A program made the translations under genes and the position numbers. Shown here one piece after another: positions 24,835 through 28,156 of a DNA stretch of 28,156 nucleotides (positions are counted from its first letter, which is position 1; each line of letters starts with the position of its first letter). Where the stretch lies: the NCBI GenBank assembly GCA_964521105.1, contig CAZFPO010000027.1:1-28156 (forward strand). Reading direction: 5' to 3'. The DNA comes from JAQUGA01 sp964521105 (GTDB taxonomy: Bacteria; Bacteroidota; Bacteroidia; Bacteroidales; WCHB1-69). The notes beneath the pieces are model-generated. The model ran no database searches. It saw only the letters and a program-made list of their open reading frames with translations, and was not told the DNA's origin.

Positions 24835-24842
24835 CAAAAATA
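24835..24842 (-). promoter_or_regulatory. Probable -7 promoter box (TATTTTTG) of the ATPase gene
   Basis: On the minus strand TATTTTTG matches TAnnTTTG and is preceded at 21 bp by TTG, close to the Bacteroidota -33 to -7 spacing. It is 27 bp upstream of the ATG at 24807, which leaves about 20 nt of leader. Confidence 0.45.
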
Positions 24843-24960
24843 CAATATTTTGTTTAATCCACACAACATTATTTTATATTTTTGTTTGTTGTAAAATACA
24901 TTTTTTTCAGGAATGTTTCATTCCATCGTATCCAAAATTAGCTAAACTCTGAATCAACAA

Positions 24961-24980
24961 TAGTATTGCAGAAACGATTA
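24961..24980 (+). repeat. Right copy of the 20-bp direct repeat bracketing the ATPase gene
   Basis: TAGTATTGCAGAAACGATTA differs from the left copy (23558-23577) at two positions. It lies between the ATPase promoter region and the end of the exported-protein gene at 25040. Confidence 0.4.
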
Positions 24981-25039
24981 TACCCCAAAATCAAATAATA
25001 CGATTTAATAAAATGTATGTTTGAATGATTTTGATATAT

Positions 25040-25612
25040 TTACAATAATAAAAATAAAAGTGCAATGTTTACCCCAAGCCCAATACCCCAATTTGTCCAA
25101 ACTTTAGTAGTTTTAATATTTTTAGCTTTGCTTTTATACGCTTGACTATAATCAGGATTTTTCATTTTTTCACGACTCGGATAATCTAAATTATCATCAT
25201 TAGGAGATGTTACTGTAAAAGCTACAGCAGGAGCTAAACCAATTAGTGGAGATAAAATTGACGATAATAAAGTAATTGTACCAGCAAGTTTGTATGATTT
25301 GTAGTAAACTTTAGCATCGCTAATTCCGTTTTGATATGCATCCTGATCTTCGCTGTTTGCTTTTGATTCGTTATTTTTAGCAGTAAAAACCTCTTTTGAA
25401 CCATTTTCATAAACAATCATAAAAATATCTTTTAGTTTCATGTTATAAATTGGTCCATCTTGATTATCGAACTTTTTATACTTTAAATCGGTATCCGTAA
25501 TTTCAATTACTTTAACCTTAATTTCTTCACCATTTTGGCGAGTAACTAAATCTTGTGATTTTAATAAATTAGCTACAAACAAGCAAACAAAAAACAATAA
25601 ATATTTCTTCAT
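25040..25612 (-). CDS. Small exported membrane-associated protein, 190 aa, function unknown
   Basis: Signal peptide 1-19 (ends LKSQ). The mature N-terminal part (about 20-75: VTRQNGEEIKVKVIEITDTD, then LKYKKFDNQDGP) has the beta-strand pattern seen, as I recall, in many short Bacteroidota exported proteins that begin with a 'residue-x-GEEIxVKV' segment. A polar region (78-105) follows, then a hydrophobic helix (about 108-131), a Lys/Tyr-rich part and a second hydrophobic segment at the extreme C-terminus (174-190). It may therefore be an inner-membrane protein with a periplasmic domain. It is a single gene on the minus strand; I found no exact TAnnTTTG box upstream. Confidence 0.7.
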   Translation of the reverse strand: MKKYLLFFVCLFVANLLKSQDLVTRQNGEEIKVKVIEITDTDLKYKKFDNQDGPIYNMKLKDIFMIVYENGSKEVFTAKNNESKANSEDQDAYQNGISDAKVYYKSYKLAGTITLLSSILSPLIGLAPAVAFTVTSPNDDNLDYPSREKMKNPDYSQAYKSKAKNIKTTKVWTNWGIGLGVNIALLFLLL

Positions 25613-25708
25613 ACATTTAATAATTTAATAATTTCCTACTCAATTAGGCTTTTCGGAATCCGCCGATATTGCTAATTTGCTAATACCGCGACAAATGTAT
25701 GTTACACG

Positions 25709-25727
25709 TGTGAAGCCTATCTTCACA
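25709..25727. promoter_or_regulatory. Hairpin / dyad upstream of the 25040-25612 gene
   Basis: TGTGAAG (25709-25715) pairs with CTTCACA (25721-25727) across a 5-nt loop, and it overlaps an 8-bp palindrome ACACGTGT (25704-25711). It lies about 95-125 bp upstream of the divergently placed start codon at 25612. There is no T-run on either strand, so a terminator is unlikely and an operator is possible. Apart from this, the 25613-25809 stretch shows nothing recognisable. Confidence 0.3.
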
Positions 25728-25809
25728 AATGAAAAAAATATTTAATTGTATTTAAAATCAATATCAACCGAATTGTTTTTCATATTGTAACAGACATATT
25801 AAATTGATT

Positions 25810-25864
25810 AATGACTTAGAGCAAATCAGACAATGCTACCTTAAAAGATATATCGTTGTTCCAA
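25810..25864 (+). repeat. 55-bp sequence ending at the assembly gap, first copy
   Basis: These 55 bases are identical to 26000-26054, and the preceding bases differ (T at 25809, C at 25999). The copy runs exactly up to the N run. A shared length of 55 bp that ends at a contig end is what a de Bruijn assembler with k=55 leaves at a branch point, so the join here should be treated with caution. Confidence 0.85.
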
Positions 25865-25964
25865 NNNNNNNNNNNNNNNNNNNNNNNNNNNNNNNNNNNN
25901 NNNNNNNNNNNNNNNNNNNNNNNNNNNNNNNNNNNNNNNNNNNNNNNNNNNNNNNNNNNNNNNN
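25865..25964. other. Assembly gap (100 N)
   Basis: Exactly 100 undetermined bases. If the left CRISPR flank is tandemly duplicated, the missing sequence would correspond to 26055-26144 (90 bp), close to the gap length; however 100 N is also a conventional filler for unknown length. Confidence 0.99.
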
Positions 25965-25995
25965 ATCGGAATTATTCTGGAATTTGCTTTCTGAC
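25965..25995 (-). repeat. Partial degenerate CRISPR repeat right of the gap
   Basis: These 31 bases match 30 of 31 positions of the degenerate terminal repeat at 26145-26175 (they differ by A versus G in ATCGG(A/G)ATTATT) and share the conserved GGAATTTGC...CTGAC end with the main array. The N gap hides the rest. It indicates an extra terminal repeat copy before the 176-bp unit 26000-26175. Confidence 0.7.
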
Positions 25996-25999
25996 CAGC

Positions 26000-26054
26000 A
26001 ATGACTTAGAGCAAATCAGACAATGCTACCTTAAAAGATATATCGTTGTTCCAA
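26000..26054 (+). repeat. 55-bp sequence, second copy
   Basis: Identical to 25810-25864. Here it continues into 85 bp of non-coding flank and then the degenerate terminal repeat. No open reading frame of interest covers it. Confidence 0.85.
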
Positions 26055-26094
26055 TTTCGTTAGTTTTTTGCAACGCTAAAAACATACGAAATGG

Positions 26095-26153
26095 AATCCC
26101 GATTTAGAAAATCAAAATGAGCCTTACGAATGTAGATTTTGTTAATCGGGATT
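26095..26153. repeat. 10-bp inverted repeat joining the flank to the terminal CRISPR repeat
   Basis: AATCCCGATT (26095-26104) is the exact reverse complement of AATCGGGATT (26144-26153). The right arm includes the four consecutive bases (GGGA, 26148-26151) that make the terminal repeat differ from the consensus in its centre, so the divergent part of this repeat can fold back on the flank. In the minus-strand transcript it would be a hairpin with a 39-nt loop at the 3' end of the array. Confidence 0.5.
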
Positions 26154-26175
26154 ATTCTGGAATTTGCTTTCTGAC
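26139..26175 (-). repeat. Degenerate terminal (leader-distal) repeat
   Basis: It matches the variant A consensus except at positions 1, 3, 10, 11, 12 and 13. All changes are in the half that forms the 3' end of the minus-strand repeat. Such decay is typical of the last repeat in an array. Confidence 0.8.
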
Positions 26176-26209
26176 TTCTATGGACTGGTAAAGAACTAAT
26201 TAAAACACA

Positions 26210-27478
26210 GTCTTAATCCTTGTTATTCTGGAATTTGCTTTCTGACTATGTTAATTGAGGGTGAAGTCGTAAAAATTGATGGTCTTAATCCTTGTTATTC
26301 TGGAATTTGCTTTCTGACTGATACACAATTAGCAAGATTATATGCTATTTGTGATGTCTTAATCCTTGTTATTCTGGAATTTACTTTCTGACAATAACCG
26401 TTTGGTGTGGGGATTAACTGCCCACTAAGTCTTAATCCTTGTTATTCTGGAATTTACTTTCTGACATTTGTTGAATGCTTTTTCACTGCAAATGATAGCG
26501 TCTTAATCCTTGTTATTCTGGAATTTGCTTTCTGACTAAAGAAAAAATAGCAAGGAATCAAAAACTACCAAGTCTTAATCCTTGTTATTCTGGAATTTGC
26601 TTTCTGACAAAAACTTCGAAGGCTTTATTGGGTTTATCAAAAACGTCTTAATCCTTGTTATTCTGGAATTTGCTTTCTGACACTGCCACTTCAGTGAAAA
26701 AAACAAATGTGCAAAACAGTCTTAATCCTTGTTATTCTGGAATTTGCTTTCTGACTAAGTAATTGAACAGCAACGGAGTAGCCTCCATTGTCTTAATCCT
26801 TGTTATTCTGGAATTTGCTTTCTGACTATCCTATTGAGGGTACACCAATACCTGACGATGTAAGTCTTAATCCTTGTTATTCTGGAATTTGCTTTCTGAC
26901 TTTGTTGTTATTGTTGTTGTATATGGTCTTAATTGTCTTAATCCTTGTTATTCTGGAATTTGCTTTCTGACTGACGACTTAAAGTCGTCAAAGGCAGTTT
27001 TAGGACTGTCTTAATCCTTGTTATTCTGGAATTTGCTTTCTGACCGACAACAAAGAGGTCGAATTTACCGCCACAGCAGTGTCTTAATCCTTGTTATTCT
27101 GGAATTTGCTTTCTGACAAATCCAAAACCTCGACATAGAGGTTTGGGACAGGTCTTAATCCTTGTTATTCTGGAATTTGCTTTCTGACAAAAGGAAATTA
27201 CAGTTATGATAACAAGGCTGTGAGTCTTAATCCTTGTTATTCTGGAATTTGCTTTCTGACAATTTGGATATTGAGTATTGGAGCAGAGAAAGGATTGTCT
27301 TAATCCTTGTTATTCTGGAATTTGCTTTCTGACTTACCGTAAAAGGTATTATTGAAATTTCAAACGATGTCTTAATCCTTGTTATTCTGGAATTTGCTTT
27401 CTGACTTTTATTTGAAGTTTTTTTTATACATCGGTTGATGTGTCTTAATCCTTGTTATTCTGGAATTTGCTTTCTGAC
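26210..27478 (-). repeat. Block of 18 variant A repeats
   Basis: Starts are at 26210, 26282, 26356, 26429, 26500, 26572, 26645, 26719, 26790, 26864, 26935, 27008, 27081, 27152, 27224, 27297, 27369 and 27442. All read CCTTGTTATTCTGGAATTTG in the centre and TTTCTGAC at the end, except the third and fourth, which have A instead of G at position 28 (TTTACTTTC). Spacing is 71-74 bp. Confidence 0.97.
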
Positions 27479-27515
27479 GTCGTCTTGCCATGTTCCAAGC
27501 TCATTGATATTCCCT

Positions 27516-28139
27516 GTCTTAATCCTTATTATTCTGGAAGTTATTCTCTGACTAATGAAACTTTATTATACAAAGATTCAGAATGGAGTCTTAATCCTTA
27601 TTATTCTGGAAGTTATTCTCTGACACAATTTACTTAGTGATGTTAATTTAAAACTAAATTGTCTTAATCCTTATTATTCTGGAAGTTATTCTCTGACCAT
27701 GCAACTCCAAACTTTATGGTAGCTATTTCTAAGAGTCTTAATCCTTATTATTCTGGAAGTTATTCTCTGACCAGAAACATTCATCGCTTTTATGGAAAAA
27801 CGTGCAATTGTCTTAATCCTTATTATTCTGGAAGTTATTCTCTGACTAATAGTCATTATGGCTTTTATTGCATTATTTGGTTGTCTTAATCCTTATTATT
27901 CTGGAAGTTATTCTCTGACTCAAATGGTGATATTTATTATGTTCTACCTTCACATGTCTTAATCCTTATTATTCTGGAAGTTATTCTCTGACCAATAGTA
28001 TTGCATTCATCATGTGATACTATTGTTTTGTCTTAATCCTTATTATTCTGGAAGTTATTCTCTGACTCAACAAAAACAAATTTATCCGCTACATTCTTAA
28101 TTGTCTTAATCCTTATTATTCTGGAAGTTATTCTCTGAC
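27516..28139 (-). repeat. Block of 9 variant B repeats
   Basis: Starts are at 27516, 27588, 27661, 27735, 27810, 27883, 27956, 28030 and 28103. Compared with variant A they have A at position 13, G at 25, A at 28, T at 29 and C at 31. All nine copies are identical. The first 12 bases and the last 6 bases are the same in both variants. Confidence 0.97.
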
Positions 28140-28156
28140 ACAGCAAAGACAAGCGT

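Larger units (their letters stand above)
26139..28156 (-). CRISPR. CRISPR array with two repeat variants, truncated by the right window edge
   Basis: There are 27 well-conserved 37-bp repeats (26210-26246 to 28103-28139) plus a degenerate terminal repeat at 26139-26175. Between them are 27 complete spacers of 34-38 bp and 17 bp of a 28th. On the plus strand each repeat begins GTCTTAATCCTT and ends CTGAC. I assign the minus strand as the transcribed strand because the repeat then ends AAGGATTAAGAC, similar to the GGATTGAAAC-type ends that form 8-nt 5' tags in many type III and I-B systems, and because the degenerate repeat is at the left, as expected for the leader-distal end. The leader and cas genes would lie beyond 28156. 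The type cannot be fixed without them; no Cas-like protein is in the window. Confidence 0.97.

Noticed and set aside
24958..24970. 13-bp identity between spacer 26 (27993-28005) and sequence near the ATPase gene, as a possible self-target
   Set aside because: With 27 spacers against a 28-kb AT-rich window, a 13-bp match is expected by chance, and the match does not extend.
25804..26107. Short frames crossing the N gap
   Set aside because: They are created by translating undetermined bases and non-coding CRISPR flank.
27452..27637. 61-codon frame with a repeated peptide in the CRISPR array
   Set aside because: The apparent peptide repeat (LNPYYSGSYSLT) is a translation of the variant B CRISPR repeat, not a protein.

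Overview
The window is AT-rich DNA from a member of the Bacteroidota. It carries a Type IX secretion C-terminal sorting domain with a YPNP motif (11528-12298), a tsaD/tamB divergent pair, a LysM plus periplasmic-binding-like protein next to guaA, many small exported proteins whose signal peptides end in FSQ or KSQ, Bacteroidota-type -7 promoter boxes (TAnnTTTG), and weak Shine-Dalgarno sequences. I cannot name a genus. The window contains one 100-N assembly gap (25865-25964) and stops inside a CRISPR array.

Left part (1-1969): two translationally coupled genes for unknown exported proteins on the minus strand, then about 470 bp of non-coding DNA. That non-coding stretch is packed with inverted repeats and is locally GC-rich, and it looks like a pile of extragenic repeat elements. 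Next come tsaD (minus) and tamB (plus), divergent with only 12 bp between start codons. They are followed by a co-directional run: a short-chain dehydrogenase, a DUF2851-type protein, a polysaccharide flippase-like membrane protein and a one-domain asparaginase-like protein.

Centre (11528-15421): the most interesting locus. An exported protein with a carboxypeptidase-regulatory-like domain and a T9SS sorting domain is followed by seven tandem genes for small lipoproteins (64-132 aa) and then a radical SAM/SPASM enzyme. All run in the same direction, mostly with 1-12 bp gaps or 1-4 bp overlaps. All eight non-enzyme proteins share a Tyr-Gly-(Val/Ile/Ala) motif with an aromatic or Ile 6-7 residues after the Tyr. 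In the lipoproteins it lies after a variable, polar linker; in the T9SS protein it sits right behind the signal peptide. I infer that the enzyme modifies this motif on cell-envelope substrates. Pairing of a SPASM enzyme with lipoproteins is, from memory, a recognised but functionally uncharacterised Bacteroidota association. The sevenfold short-lipoprotein expansion and the spread of the motif are what stand out here.

Right-centre (15418-25612): a predicted outer-membrane protein convergent with the radical SAM gene, two unknown exported proteins, guaA, a LysM/periplasmic-binding-like protein, clpB (convergent, sharing a terminator), an AAA ATPase of the AAA_14/DUF4143 type bracketed by two near-identical 20-bp sequences, and a small exported membrane-associated protein.

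Right end (25810-28156): a CRISPR array with 27 good 37-bp repeats plus a degenerate terminal repeat, 27 complete spacers of 34-38 bp and part of a 28th. No cas gene is in the window. The array switches abruptly from one repeat sequence (18 copies) to a second that differs at five positions (9 copies). The degenerate left end and the ATTAAGAC 3' end of the minus-strand repeat suggest transcription toward the left, with the leader beyond the right edge. The left end also appears to be tandemly duplicated across the assembly gap.
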